A stretch of 64,000 bases of DNA from Cymbomonas tetramitiformis. Taxonomy: Eukaryota > Chlorophyta > Pyramimonadophyceae > Pyramimonadales > Pyramimonadaceae. Of this stretch, positions 1 through 9,820 are shown one piece after another. Below the pieces are notes generated by a model. It was not told the origin of the DNA. It searched no databases and saw nothing but the letters and a program-made list of their open reading frames with translations. The first letter of the stretch is position 1. Each line of letters opens with the position of its first letter. The stretch covers positions 1 to 64,000 of the forward strand of contig LGRX02012613.1 of NCBI GenBank assembly GCA_001247695.2, in the 5' to 3' direction. The translations under genes and the position numbers were made by a program.

Positions 1-209
1 TTCAAAAGTCGGTCAATAACTTCTGACACGGTGTGAACCTTAGCGCGGATATCTGAGGTTGTGAAATGCCACTTCGTCGGTCCACCAAAATGATGATTCA
101 GGGCGTCCCGCACAAACTTATCTGAGCGATGGGGAGCTGGTGCATTCCAATTCCACCGACGTACCCCACGCAGGAGCACACGCTTTGATGTTCGAATATT
201 GTCAGCTGA
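1..209 (-). CDS. Partial coding exon of unknown function at window edge
   Basis: The minus strand is open without a stop from about 209 to the window edge, giving about 69 codons. The reading is rich in ordinary protein composition, with the stretches RRWNWNAPAPHRSDK and HHFGGPTKWHFTTSD. A splice acceptor (GATAGCAG on the minus strand) lies just upstream at 210-216, so this looks like an internal exon continuing out of the window. I do not recognise the family. Given the neighbours, a transposon protein is as likely as a host gene. It has no start codon and no stop inside the window. Confidence 0.4.
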
Positions 210-994
210 CTGCTATCTGTTGTGCAGACCGCACGTAATCTGTCGGCAGGCCGCACGGAAACAGAGGGAATTCACTTCTCACAATTCAGTGAAACGAAGG
301 CGACTGCGTGTCACTCGCCTGTCGACTGTGTCTTGTGAAGTCCAAGATACTCATACTGTTGAACTGTCGTGTGTCACTGTAGCGTGTAGGGAACATCTCA
401 TCATCTTCGATCTTGACATTATCGATCATCGGCGCGCGCCTTACAGTACTAGTTACTATTAACTGTCTCTTCGTCACTTGCAATTTATACCTTACTTTGC
501 CCTCCGGGCCCCTGAAATCACCTTACAGGGCCTAATCTCGGGGGTTCAGGCCCTTGAAATCACTTTACAATTTACACCCCTAAAATTACCTTACTAGGCC
601 CTCCGGGCCCTTAAAATCTCCGTTCCGCAACAGCCCTACGGGCCCTTAAATCGCCCTTGCGCCGGGCCTTTCAGGCCCTTCGGGCCAAATCCCTTATTTT
701 TTAGGCCAAATCCCTGATTTCTCGGCGGCTGCAAGGTAGCCGCCGACAAGCACTTTTTCCAGCTAGGGAGGTATATAGCATGCTAAATGTTAGCAACGCG
801 GGTCCCCCCATACCATGACAAACTTGGTATAACATGGATTACTTGGTATAACAAACTTGGTATAATACGGGCATCTTTTGGTGTGACAACGAATTAACGC
901 ATATACACACCTCACAGAACACAGATCCCAAATTACTTACTAGTTGGCAACCATTTTGCAGAGAACATCAAGTCAAATGCTCTGCCTTTTTTCA
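210..994. other. Gene-less stretch with CCCTCCGGGCCC-type repeats
   Basis: No coding region is convincing here. At 495-690 the motif (CCCT)CCGGGCCC followed by TGAAATCACC or TTAAAATC recurs several times, which gives a GC-rich, self-complementary tract. At 818-872 the 11-mer ACTTGGTATAA occurs three times. It could be part of a terminal sequence of the mariner element downstream, but I found no matching inverted copy on the far side. Confidence 0.5.
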
Positions 995-1263
995 GAGGAG
1001 ACAAACAAAAGCTTGAGGATGGGAAGAAACCCCGCACACCGGCCACTGGCTGTCACGCAATTTCGGATCACATCAAGGCCTTGGCTCTGGAGGAAATCAG
1101 GGTTCGAAAACTGGCTATCACCACACTCTCTACCCACTTTCACAAGTTTGACATTGCCGAGGACACCATTCCACAGGCAATTAACGATCTCATTAAGGCA
1201 GGTCCATATGACGGTATTCTGGCGCCACACAAGAGATATACAGCTGGTCATCCCTTTCATTGA
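995..1263 (+). CDS. Possible 5' exon, unknown (maybe mariner N-terminal part)
   Basis: A strong acceptor (TCTGCCTTTTTTCAG, ending at 994) is followed by an open frame to the stop at 1261-1263. It contains KKPRTPATGCHAISDHIK and LAITTLSTHFHKFDIAE, which looks like genuine helical coding sequence rather than a shadow frame. It sits on the same strand and about 730 bp upstream of the mariner catalytic exon, which lacks its N-terminal DNA-binding half. This may be that half, but I could not match it to a helix-turn-helix with certainty. It may equally belong to another element. Confidence 0.3.
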
Positions 1264-1991
1264 TGAATGTCTATTCAGTTATGCAAACTGCCACTTAGTC
1301 AACTCCCTGCCTTATAGACTATGGTAAATTTGATTTTTTTTAATGCCTACTTGCACTACCTTGCACATTTTGTCATCATCGCCCAATTTACTCACATGTT
1401 TGCCTAATGATTATATTACAATCCCATGCTCTTGAAAAATCATCATTAACTCAAACATTTTTTGCAATTGTGTCGATACCTATATACATTCCATAAACGA
1501 AATTGCTCAACACTCAATATGTGAATTGCTCAGCACTAACACTGCTTAACTTTGCTTTCCTATAGTTCGTTCAGCATTAATAAGCATTTAAACCTCTTTG
1601 TTCAATCTCCACATTAGATGATAAAAATTCAGCCGGTGAACTTGGAATTGTAACCAGTCTAACTATCATATATTAGTCCAAATCACCGTAACATGTAGGC
1701 CGAATTTCACATGACCCATAATCAACATCCTATCTAAATGCTGAAAATATGCCTCCCATCCTCGTGTACAATACATTTTTATACATTGGAACCAATGAGT
1801 GGGTATGATTAATACCAACTATCGTCAATACACGTCTACTTCAATTGAATGGCCACCAACCTATTCTTGCACAACCTAATATATTGATTTTTCCCCACCT
1901 GTACGTTCACGTACCCCCTATTTAGAGACTTCATTTCGTTTAGACCAGGTATTCCAAAACGAACACTGATTTGTGATGTGAAAGCAGATAA
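1264..1991. other. AT-rich stretch without genes
   Basis: No coding sequence is supported. The composition is AT-rich and intron-like between the possible exon ending at 1263 and the mariner catalytic frame. A 25-bp sequence at 1974-1998 (TGATGTGAAAGCAGATAATA and the following AGTA) recurs at 22324-22348 just before the second long direct repeat there. Confidence 0.4.
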
Positions 1992-2987
1992 TATAGTACT
2001 TATAGTATCGTACGGGTGGAGGCAAGTCGTTGGCGTTTGGACCCTGCCAATAATTACTTTAGTGAGAGCAGCCCAGTGATTCACATCGACGAGAAATACT
2101 TCTGCTGTCAAAGTGTAAACGTTATGGAGAAGAGGATGAAGGGGGCGAAGTGCAAGATTCAACGCTTCCAGAGTCTTCGCTTCAAGCCAAAGGTGATGTT
2201 CCTGGCCACGATATGTGTCCCCAACCTGTCTGAGGGATTCGACGGTAAGATAGGCATCTACCGCAGCTCGATTACATACAAGGCACGCAGGGGCAGCAAG
2301 AACCACGTCAAGGGAGAATTGTACGAGAAGGATGTGACGATGGATGTCAAGTTGTATCTTGCACTGCTGGAGCGTGTGTACAAGGACGCGAAGAAGAAGA
2401 TGCCGTGGGCAAAGCAGGTCTTCAAACAAGGTGATAACGCTGGACCACATGCGAGTGCGGGAACCGCCGCTGCCGAAAAGAAGCTGAACAAGAAATACAA
2501 CATCAAGCCTATCGCGCAACCACCACAGAGTCCCGATTTCAACTACCTTGACCTGTCCATATTTGCTTCAATGCAGGCGGCAGTAGATAAGATGCAGCAC
2601 TCGAAGCCGAAAACCGCGGAGAACATCGTAGCCGCCGTCACCGAGATTTGGGAGTCTTGCCCACCTTCCAAAATTCTGTTGGGCGTGGAGACATTGAAAA
2701 TCGTGCTGCAGTGCATCAACCTGTATAAGGGCGGGAATGGGTTTCGCATCCCACACACTGGGCTTCGAACAGAGCTCAAGGAGCACTGCGAGGAGTTAGA
2801 TGCATTTTTCGCTGGAGCTCCAGAGCATCCCAGTGAGGAGGACACTGCGTCGGAACATTTTGAGTGCAGTGACGCCGATAGTGAGGAGGAGCCAGATCTT
2901 GGCTCCTTGACAGCACTGGGTCACGACGATCCGAAGCCGTACGGTTGGCAGGACAAGGTTGCATCGACATCACGCCCTCCCCCCTTA

Positions 2988-3232
2988 GGGGAATAGTATC
3001 GGGCCACCGTTTGGGCCCCGGCCGTCCACAATTTGGGCCGTCCACATGTGGACGGCCCAAATCGTGGACGGCCGGGGGCCCAAACATTCTTAACATTCTA
3101 AGATTTCACAAATCAGGGCTCCCATACTTAAGCCCATACTTAAGGAGTGTAACGCGTCGGCCCGCGTCCACGCCTGCGTTTTCACATACTTAAGAAAATT
3201 TAATTTTTTTCTTCATACTTAAGGAATATATA
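2988..3232 (+). repeat. Left terminal inverted repeat of the 7-kb element
   Basis: This pairs with 9821-10065 in inverted orientation. The outermost 18 bp match at about half the positions (GRG start, then GTATYGGGCC), and the inner part is nearly identical. It contains a perfect nested palindrome around GGCCGTCCACATGTGGACGG and four CATACTTAAG motifs. It ends at the shared ACTTAAGGAATATA. Confidence 0.9.
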
Positions 3233-3294
3233 CTGACTCCCCCCTCCCCCCCTAAACAGGGACTCAGGGGGTATAACCCAGTCGCATGCGAGTG

Positions 3295-6200
3295 TCAAAC
3301 GTGCGTCAGAGAGACGAACTCAACGACAGAGCTTGACAATCGTATACGATTGTCACACGTGAGTCTGGGTGTCGGACCTAGTGCACCTGCTTGACAATCG
3401 TATACGCACTGGCACTTGTTGAAGTCCACCGGCTGCTGGACTCCCTCGGCAGCATGCAGCTCCTTGTGTTCGATTTTAAGCTCCATGAATTCAATCACCG
3501 CGCTCTTCGGCTCCCAATCAGGATCGAAAATCTCCGATTCGTTCAGAGCATCCGGCATCCCCTCGCCCCGGCGTGACGCTTTCACACGGAGTTCCAGCCA
3601 TTCCCAAACGGCCTGTAATACGCATCAGAATAAGTCTTCGAACTCAGAGACAGAGCAGACTCTAAGTCAAGGTAACGCCAGAGCTTGACAATCGTATACG
3701 ATTGTCACACTTCTTTTACCAACATTTACCAACTAACCCATGGCATGATCATCACAAGTGTATAACGGGGTCACCTTCGCACCGAACGCGGCGATCTCGT
3801 CATTGATATCTGGCATTTCTTTGGCTTCCATCATCCGCGACGCTGCCAGTACTGCAGGGGCCATATTAATCTGAGACCCAGCTGCTGCTTGAATCGCCCA
3901 TAGCAAATGCAGGCAGTTTTCCTTAAACCCCCTTTTCGTATGGGTGATGCCCAACGTCTGCCGAAACCATGCGGAATCGTATACGGGTGCCTCAGTGTAG
4001 GCAGGGCCATAAAGCTTCGGAATCGTGAACGTAGCCCCAAAGCGACCGGCATTTCGAATCTCGATGTAGTCATCCGGCAAGGAGTGAATGTAGCACAAGA
4101 TCATACGCGTGGCTGCATAGCAAACATCACTGTCATTAGGACTTGTAATCCTGCAACTTAAAAAAAAAAACTTGTGAGGACTAACTCACCAGCGCAATCC
4201 ACAAGAGTCTTGTAAGTATGCATGGTATCCTGCGATGACTTATTCACACTCTTGTCCATAGCCCTTCCTTCCTTGGAATCAACGCGCTTCCATCGTTTTG
4301 CTTTCATCATGCTCTTCATGACCTCATCGAAGCGTGCAGTGTAGAATTTGTTGGAAGATTTGATTAACATCCACACCAGAAGCTTGGTTTCCAAATCAGG
4401 CTCTCTGTGGACGTCTTGCATAAGTGTCTGGTGATGCTTTTGCACGTACGTCATATGCTGCGAATCACGGTAAGAATCCCCATCAAATTCATAGGGTCCC
4501 CAAGGGTTGTCAGCTTTTAGTTTGAGTATAGTATCCTGCGTATCCTCATCATCATCATAGACGTCCCCGATAGCCTCTGCGTATTTATACCAATCTGGGT
4601 ATTTCGTCCAACCCATCAGCGAGGCAAACTTGGCCTTGGCAGATTCGATGACATCCTTGATGAAACCAAGACGATGACAATACGAGCTGAACTCAGTGCC
4701 AGTCAAAAACTTGCCCTTGCAACTGATCCCATATTTCTGGTAGAACTCCTTCCGTTTGTCCACATCGTCCACTAATACTCCTTGCTTCGCCACATTAAGA
4801 ACAAAGAAAAAATATCGTACATCAAACCCTAAGGCTGATAGCGAGGTGCTTATAGCCTCTAGGGTAAGAACAGGCTGCAGATCTTTCGGATAGTTCTTCA
4901 ACTCGAGAGCTTCCTTCCGCCATTCATCTCCCAGTTTTGGATCCAGTAACCGCAAAATCTGCAAGCAAGACACGTTGGACACATGTAAGGGGGGCGACAC
5001 GCTTGTCACGCGTGGGTGAGAACTGAAGCTTGCGCCAAAGCTTGACAATCGTATACGATTGTCACGCGTGAGTCAGGGGCGAAGCTAGCGCCAAAGCTTG
5101 ACAATCGTATACGATTGTCACGCGTGGGTGAGAACTGAAGCTTGACAATCGTATACGATTGTCACGCGTGGGTGAGAACTGAAGCTTGACAATCGTATAC
5201 GATTGTCACGCGTGGGTGAGAACTGAAGCTTGACAATCGTATACGATTGTCACGCGTGGGTGAGAACTGAAGCTTGACAGTCGTATACGATTGTCACACG
5301 TGGGTGAGGACTGAAGCTTGACAATCGTATACGATTGTCACGCGTGGGTCAGAACTGAAGCTTGACAATCGTATACGATTGTCACGCGTGAGTCAGGGGC
5401 GAAGCTAGCGCCAAAGCTTGACAATCGTATACGATTGTCACGCGTGGGTGAGACCTGAAGCTTGACAATCGTATACGATTGTCACGCGTGGGTGAGGACA
5501 CATGAGAGAGCGCGGAAGTTTCATACCTTTTGCGCATCCCGCTCGCGCGATTGGAGGAGGGCAACTTTTGCCGATTGATCCCGAAGTTTGGTAATCTCGT
5601 TAGAGTAGGCCGCCGCGGTCGTATCCCTCAGATTGTTCCGATACCAAGCGTTACTCTTGGCACTAGCTTGCCTTACCGGGAATTGTGTAAAATGCGCCAG
5701 TTGGTCTTCCGAGGCGTCGGCAATATTCAACAGCAAAATCCATTTATCGTGTTCGTGAGAGTCAACAAGACTTTCTGTTTGGTCGGTGTTCGTCAGTGTC
5801 CCGATAAGGCTCTGCGCAAACCGAAACTTGTAAAAAATTCATTCATGTACACACGGTATTTTATTGAAACGATGAAACAATCGATATCATACAAGGATCG
5901 CTTACCAAAACACAAGGAGGTGTTTCTTTCTTCAGAACTGTAATCGTTGTGGCCAACCCCTCCAGAGAGGACCTAGCAGCGGTCCCGGAACCACTCCAAA
6001 ATGCTTTACGTTTCCTTGCGTCCAGGACAAGGTCAAGCCAGGCGTCATAGCGATGCTGGCCATCCACCACGACAAGCTGCATTCGCATGAACTTGTTTTT
6101 CACCCACTTCTTGTAGTCATCAGGACCACTATCGAATAGACTGAGATAGTCGGTCTCCAGATTGTGCACCATGTTGTTGAAGTTGCTTATTTCCTCAGGA

Positions 6201-7296
6201 GCCTCCGCATCCGCCGCTGCAAGCAACCGAAATGAACTCAGGTCTGACAATCGTATACGATTGTCAAGCTTTGTAGGAAAGTCCCGAACCCTTGCATAAT
6301 ACTAGTGCTGACAAGCAATGCCTCACCGGGATAAAACTTGGACATGAGCATTTGCCTATACTCTTCGTCCGTGTAATAGTGTCCAGTCCACCACGCGATG
6401 ACATGTGATTTGTCCACCTCCCATCGCTCCATGATGACCTTCTTCTGCTTCTCTATTCCCTCTTGTGAAGTCGCGCGGGTAAACGAAAGTCGGTTTGAGT
6501 CCCCCTGAACATCAGCAGGATGTACCAGCAAGCCAAGAGGGGCAACTACTGGAAGCTTTTTGTCTTCTCGAGTATTATGCTGGGGACGAAAAGTCCATTC
6601 TGAGATCACTTTTTTGATATTCAGCGGTCCTGGGAATATGTAGTCTTGCCTGTTGTCGTCATCAGTGGTCCCAGATATCGCTGCCTTACCCTTCGGGTCA
6701 CGAGCACGCTTTGGCGGTGGTGCACTCCCCGAGGTCTCGGGTGCAGGAGCTGACGCTGCCTCTGTCGCTGCCTCTGGCGCTGCATCTGCATCAGCTTTTC
6801 TCTTACCTAGCATTCTTTTAAGAGTGCCAGCAGTTTTAGGTGCGTCCGAATTCTTCAGTAATGCAAAAGCTGTATCAACTATCTCCTTACCATCTCCACC
6901 TTCCACAAGGGCCCGAATTCCACTCTCGAGGTCTTTCTTCTCCTTCTGTTTATTTGTAGCGGCATACTCGAGCATTAGCGCAACGACTTTCTCAGCTGGT
7001 TGCTGAGCTGGTTGCTGAGCTGGTTTCGGCGCACCAACTGTAATAGTCAGCTTCCTTGGCGATTTAGCTGCAGGTTGAGGATTACTTGCGACTGGAGTGG
7101 CATCTTCACTTGCGACTGGAGTGGCAGCTCCTGCGGTACCTGGAGCAACACCAGCGGCGGGTAACTCATTTGAACCACCTTCACCGGATGCCAAAGATCC
7201 GCTCTGAGAGGCTTGTGCACCTCCGGAGGCCATACGCTGTAAATCTCTAATTGAGCCTCCGAATTTCTTTCGAGCGGTTTGTTTTGTACGAGCCAT
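3295..7296 (-). CDS. Six-exon gene: histone H3 tail mimic N-terminus, DGQHR ParB-like motif
   Basis: The product, of unknown function, starts at ATG 7296 with MARTKQTARKKFGG. Residues 2-10 are those of the H3 tail, including R2, K4, R8 and K9. Exons inferred from GT-AG sites are 7296-6327, 6243-5906, 5811-5527, 4958-4190, 4150-3775 and 3612-3295. Phases agree at every junction except exon 4 to 5, which is off by one, so either there is an indel or I misplaced a site. Total is about 1,018 codons. Exon 1 is Ala/Gly/Pro-rich with basic nuclear-signal-like runs (KRMLGKRK, PPPKRARDPKGK). Exon 2 holds MQLVVVDGQHRYDAW, the signature of DGQHR/ParB-type domains. Exons 3-6 are helical and charged and I do not recognise them. 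Palindrome copies sit in introns 1, 3 and 5, and in intron 1 the palindrome supplies the acceptor (TTGTCAG). The end of the last exon reads through palindrome sequence, so the true stop may be earlier. Confidence 0.75.
3334..3355. repeat. 22-bp palindrome, copy near the 3' end of the H3-tail gene
   Basis: A perfect palindrome with core GACAATCGTATACGATTGTC. A half copy lies at 3392-3406. Both fall in the tail of the last inferred exon. Confidence 0.95.
3686..3707. repeat. 22-bp palindrome in intron 5
   Basis: A perfect copy inside the inferred intron 3613-3774 of the H3-tail gene. Confidence 0.9.
5043..5500. repeat. Intron 3 minisatellite: ten palindrome copies
   Basis: Ten copies of the 22-bp palindrome (one with a single A to G change) are spaced 43-44 bp, or 56 bp in two places. 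They are separated by CGCGTGGGTGAGAACTGAAG-like linkers. The array fills most of intron 3 (4959-5526, donor AAG/GTATGA, acceptor TTGCTTGCAG). Spacers are repeats of each other. Confidence 0.95.
6245..6266. repeat. 22-bp palindrome forming the 3' end of intron 1
   Basis: A perfect copy whose last bases on the minus strand (TTGTCAG) provide the acceptor of the inferred intron 6244-6326. The donor is CCCG/GTGAGG. This splice joins exons 1 and 2 in frame. Confidence 0.85.
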
Positions 7297-7514
7297 GCAA
7301 TAATGAAATCAATGACACCCCGACATGCATTTATAGGGCTGCAGGTACGCACCTCCCTCACGCCCGGCAGCCACAGCCTGTGCCTTAGCAGTGGGCTTTC
7401 TGACTCTTGTGAACCTCCCTGTAGACATCTGTAAAATTATGAATTATTTTAATATTTTCCTAGTATATATAGATAAAGAAAATCTATAAATATATCTACT
7501 ACAATACTCACGTG

Positions 7515-8018
7515 TGACAATCGTATACGATTGTCAAGCTTCTACCGTACGGTTAATCATATTCAGATGTGCACGAGTAGTGACAAACTCTTCGCGAATA
7601 TCCAGGCAGGGTTATACGACATGCAATAGGATACACGATCTCGGCGCTAAGTCTCTCTCACGTGTGACAATCGTATACGATTGTCAAGCTTCGACCGTAC
7701 GGTTAATCATATTCAGATGTGCACGAGTAGTGACAAACTCTTCGCGAATATCCAGGCAGGGTTATACGACATGCAATAGGATACACGATCTCGGCGCTAA
7801 GTCTCTCTCACGTGTGACAATCGTATACGATTGTCAAGCTTCGACCGTACGGTTAATCATATTCAGATGTGCACGAGTAGTGACAAACTCTTCGCGAATA
7901 TCCAGGCAGGGTTATACGACATGCAATAGGATACACGATCTCGGCGGTAAGTCTCTCTCACGTGTGACAATCGTATACGATTGTCAAGCTTCGACCGTAC
8001 GGTTAATCATATTCGAAT
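7515..8018. repeat. 150-bp tandem repeat with palindrome, upstream of H3-tail gene
   Basis: Three full 150-bp units and a partial fourth start at 7515, 7665, 7815 and 7965, each beginning with the palindrome. The array lies between the stop of the SWIM gene (8144) and the start codon of the H3-tail gene (7296), the expected promoter position of the latter. The linker sequence is unrelated to that of the intron 3 array. Confidence 0.95.
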
Positions 8019-8143
8019 GTGGACGAGGGTGCTAATACATGCAATGGTATACAAAATGTTTTGAATAACGTATATGAAAATGCATACACTGTAAAATATA
8101 TAAGATGCCATCACAGATTTACGTTTGTATTCTAGCTAAGCAA

Positions 8144-9286
8144 CTAGAGATCGAAGTTGTCCGGAATTCCAGGATAATACGATAGTATTTTGCGCACTTC
8201 TGAGGATAGCAGCGATGGCTCGTGAAGGTATCCCACACTTGTAATGATCGGAATTTCGAATATCTCGGAGTACAGCCAAAGGAAATGCTTGCATGGAGCA
8301 GGTCGGGTCCTCGCCATTTCTCGAAAACACGGACACGAACAACGGTATTCTCGTCCAAACTCCAAGAGGTATTCACGGCCATCGGAATCAGGGTGACAAA
8401 CTCGGAAGTTATAGACGGTTGCACCACCAGGAACACATTTCCGGATTTGAGTCAGTGCAAGGTTATCGGTCTTAACCATGCTGTGGAGCGCGGTATAGAA
8501 ATTCGCTATCTTCTTCGTCAAGAAACCCTTGCCACTCGCTTTCACCTTAACACCGTTGCGAAGTCTCTCCTCCACGTCCATCTCCGAATTCTCCGATCTC
8601 ACCAGATGTCCTCGAGCCTCTCCTGGGGTCACATCCTCATGGGCAACGCAAACACCAAGAGAACAGAGACGAGTCTCCTCACTTTCCAGGATCTTTGTGT
8701 CCGGTGCAACAAGAAGTTTGGGTACACGGTTCGCCCCCCCCTCGGGCAGTCCAGGCATCGAAACGTGACAACAATACCATGGGTTTTGAACACATTTCCA
8801 CGAGCAGAATATAATCCTCCGGATCGGGGGAGTGGTCCTCACTTCGCGAACTTGACCCTTTTGAAGAGTTAAGTTTTTTGCTGGAAAATAATAGGTCAAG
8901 CTTCCGGTGTACCCAATAGTCAGCTGCCCTTTCGCGATTGGGATGTCGTGACGAGAACCATTAGACTTCCGTCCATAGCATTTACCGTTAGTGCCTGCCC
9001 GCGTGACGTGAAGCAGGGAAGGTTGGAAGTCCCCACCAGCTTCCGGGTAAACGCGAACTGAAGCACGCTCCGGACGTGCCGCCGAGGTAGGTCTTGCCGC
9101 CGAGGTAGGTGGTGCCGCCGAGGCAGGTCTTGCCGCCGAGGTAGGTGGTGCCGCCGAGGTTCGACAGGTTGCACGTCTTCTGCGCTGCGCAGGTGAAGAA
9201 GCATCGGGGTGTCGGTAAGGGTTGGAAACAAGGCCTGTAGTAACGGAAGAGATATTGGCACGGTATGCGGGACATCCAAAGCATGA
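8144..9286 (-). CDS. SWIM zinc-finger protein of the 7-kb element
   Basis: The frame is open from 9286 to the stop at 8144, 381 codons. The C-terminal half carries YRCSCPCFREMARTRPAPCK, followed by HF: a CxCx13CxH SWIM zinc finger, a DNA/protein-binding module common in Mutator transposases and chromatin proteins. Upstream are Cys-rich (FCSWKCVQNPWYCC) and charged segments. No ATG is in this frame before the SWIM part. ATG 9312 is in another frame, so a short upstream exon, an indel or a non-ATG start is needed. An 18-bp GGC-rich repeat at about 9082-9165 keeps all three minus-strand frames open. I see no DDE domain. The neighbouring array at 9437-9738 lies at its promoter position. Confidence 0.65.
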   Translation of the reverse strand, partial: SCFGCPAYRANISSVTTGLVSNPYRHPDASSPAQRRRRATCRTSAAPPTSAARPASAAPPTSAARPTSAARPERASVRVYPEAGGDFQPSLLHVTRAGTNGKCYGRKSNGSRHDIPIAKGQLTIGYTGSLTYYFPAKNLTLQKGQVREVRTTPPIRRIIFCSWKCVQNPWYCCHVSMPGLPEGGANRVPKLLVAPDTKILESEETRLCSLGVCVAHEDVTPGEARGHLVRSENSEMDVEERLRNGVKVKASGKGFLTKKIANFYTALHSMVKTDNLALTQIRKCVPGGATVYNFRVCHPDSDGREYLLEFGREYRCSCPCFREMARTRPAPCKHFLWLYSEIFEIPIITSVGYLHEPSLLSSEVRKILSYYPGIPDNFDL

Positions 9287-9436
9287 TTACCGTATCGCAG
9301 GGAAGCCGGCATGGTTTCCTAAGGTACCATGAAAAATGAATTATGTTATGAAAATAATACCCTATATAGACATGGTGCCAGTGTTAAAGTTTAAGAAATA
9401 AAAAGCATTCACAATATTGGTATGGGGGACAGAGCC

Positions 9437-9777
9437 TGACAATCGTATACGATTGTCAGAACCGTAGGCGTCGTGCGGAGGACGCACTCCGAGTGCTGAC
9501 TGTATATAGACATGGTGCCAGTGTAAATGTTTAAGAAATAAAAAGCATTTACAATATTGGTATGGGGGACAGAGCTTGACAATCGTATACGATTGTCAGA
9601 ACCGTAGGCGTCGTGCGGAGGACGCACTCCGAGTGCTGACTGTATATAGACATGGTGCCAGTGTAAATGTTTAAGAAATAAAAAGCATTCACAATATTGG
9701 TATGGGGGACAAAGCTTGACAATCGTATACGATTGTCAGAACCGTAGGCGTCGTGCGGAGGACGCACTCCGAGTGCT
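9437..9777. repeat. 140-bp tandem repeat with palindrome, upstream of SWIM gene
   Basis: The palindrome recurs at 9437, 9577 and 9717 in a 140-bp unit that also includes TATATAGACATGGTGCCAGT. The array sits 5' of the SWIM gene start. Its linkers differ from both other arrays, so the palindrome was the seed of three independent tandem expansions or is under constraint. Confidence 0.95.
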
Positions 9778-9820
9778 GACTGATGCGCCGACCAGCACTC
9801 CGAGAATACCCCAAAAACAT

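Noticed and set aside
1836..2519. 227-codon minus-strand frame
   Set aside because: It is the antisense shadow of the mariner transposase core, which has clear catalytic motifs on the plus strand.
2978..2999. Stop of the mariner transposase at 2994-2996
   Set aside because: This stop is in the terminal repeat of the inserted element. The original frame continues after 10074.
5043..5500. CRISPR-like look (palindromic repeat with regular spacers)
   Set aside because: The spacers are repeats of each other, the array lies in a spliced intron of a eukaryotic element, and there are no cas genes.
5906..6243. Bacterial contamination because of the DGQHR motif
   Set aside because: The motif lies in a spliced gene within a eukaryotic TIR element with a target duplication.
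6238..7296. A histone H3 gene
   Set aside because: Only the first residues match H3. The histone fold and the rest of the tail are absent.
7514..8035. 173-codon plus-strand frame
   Set aside because: It is made of the 150-bp tandem repeat read through, again a multiple-of-three period.
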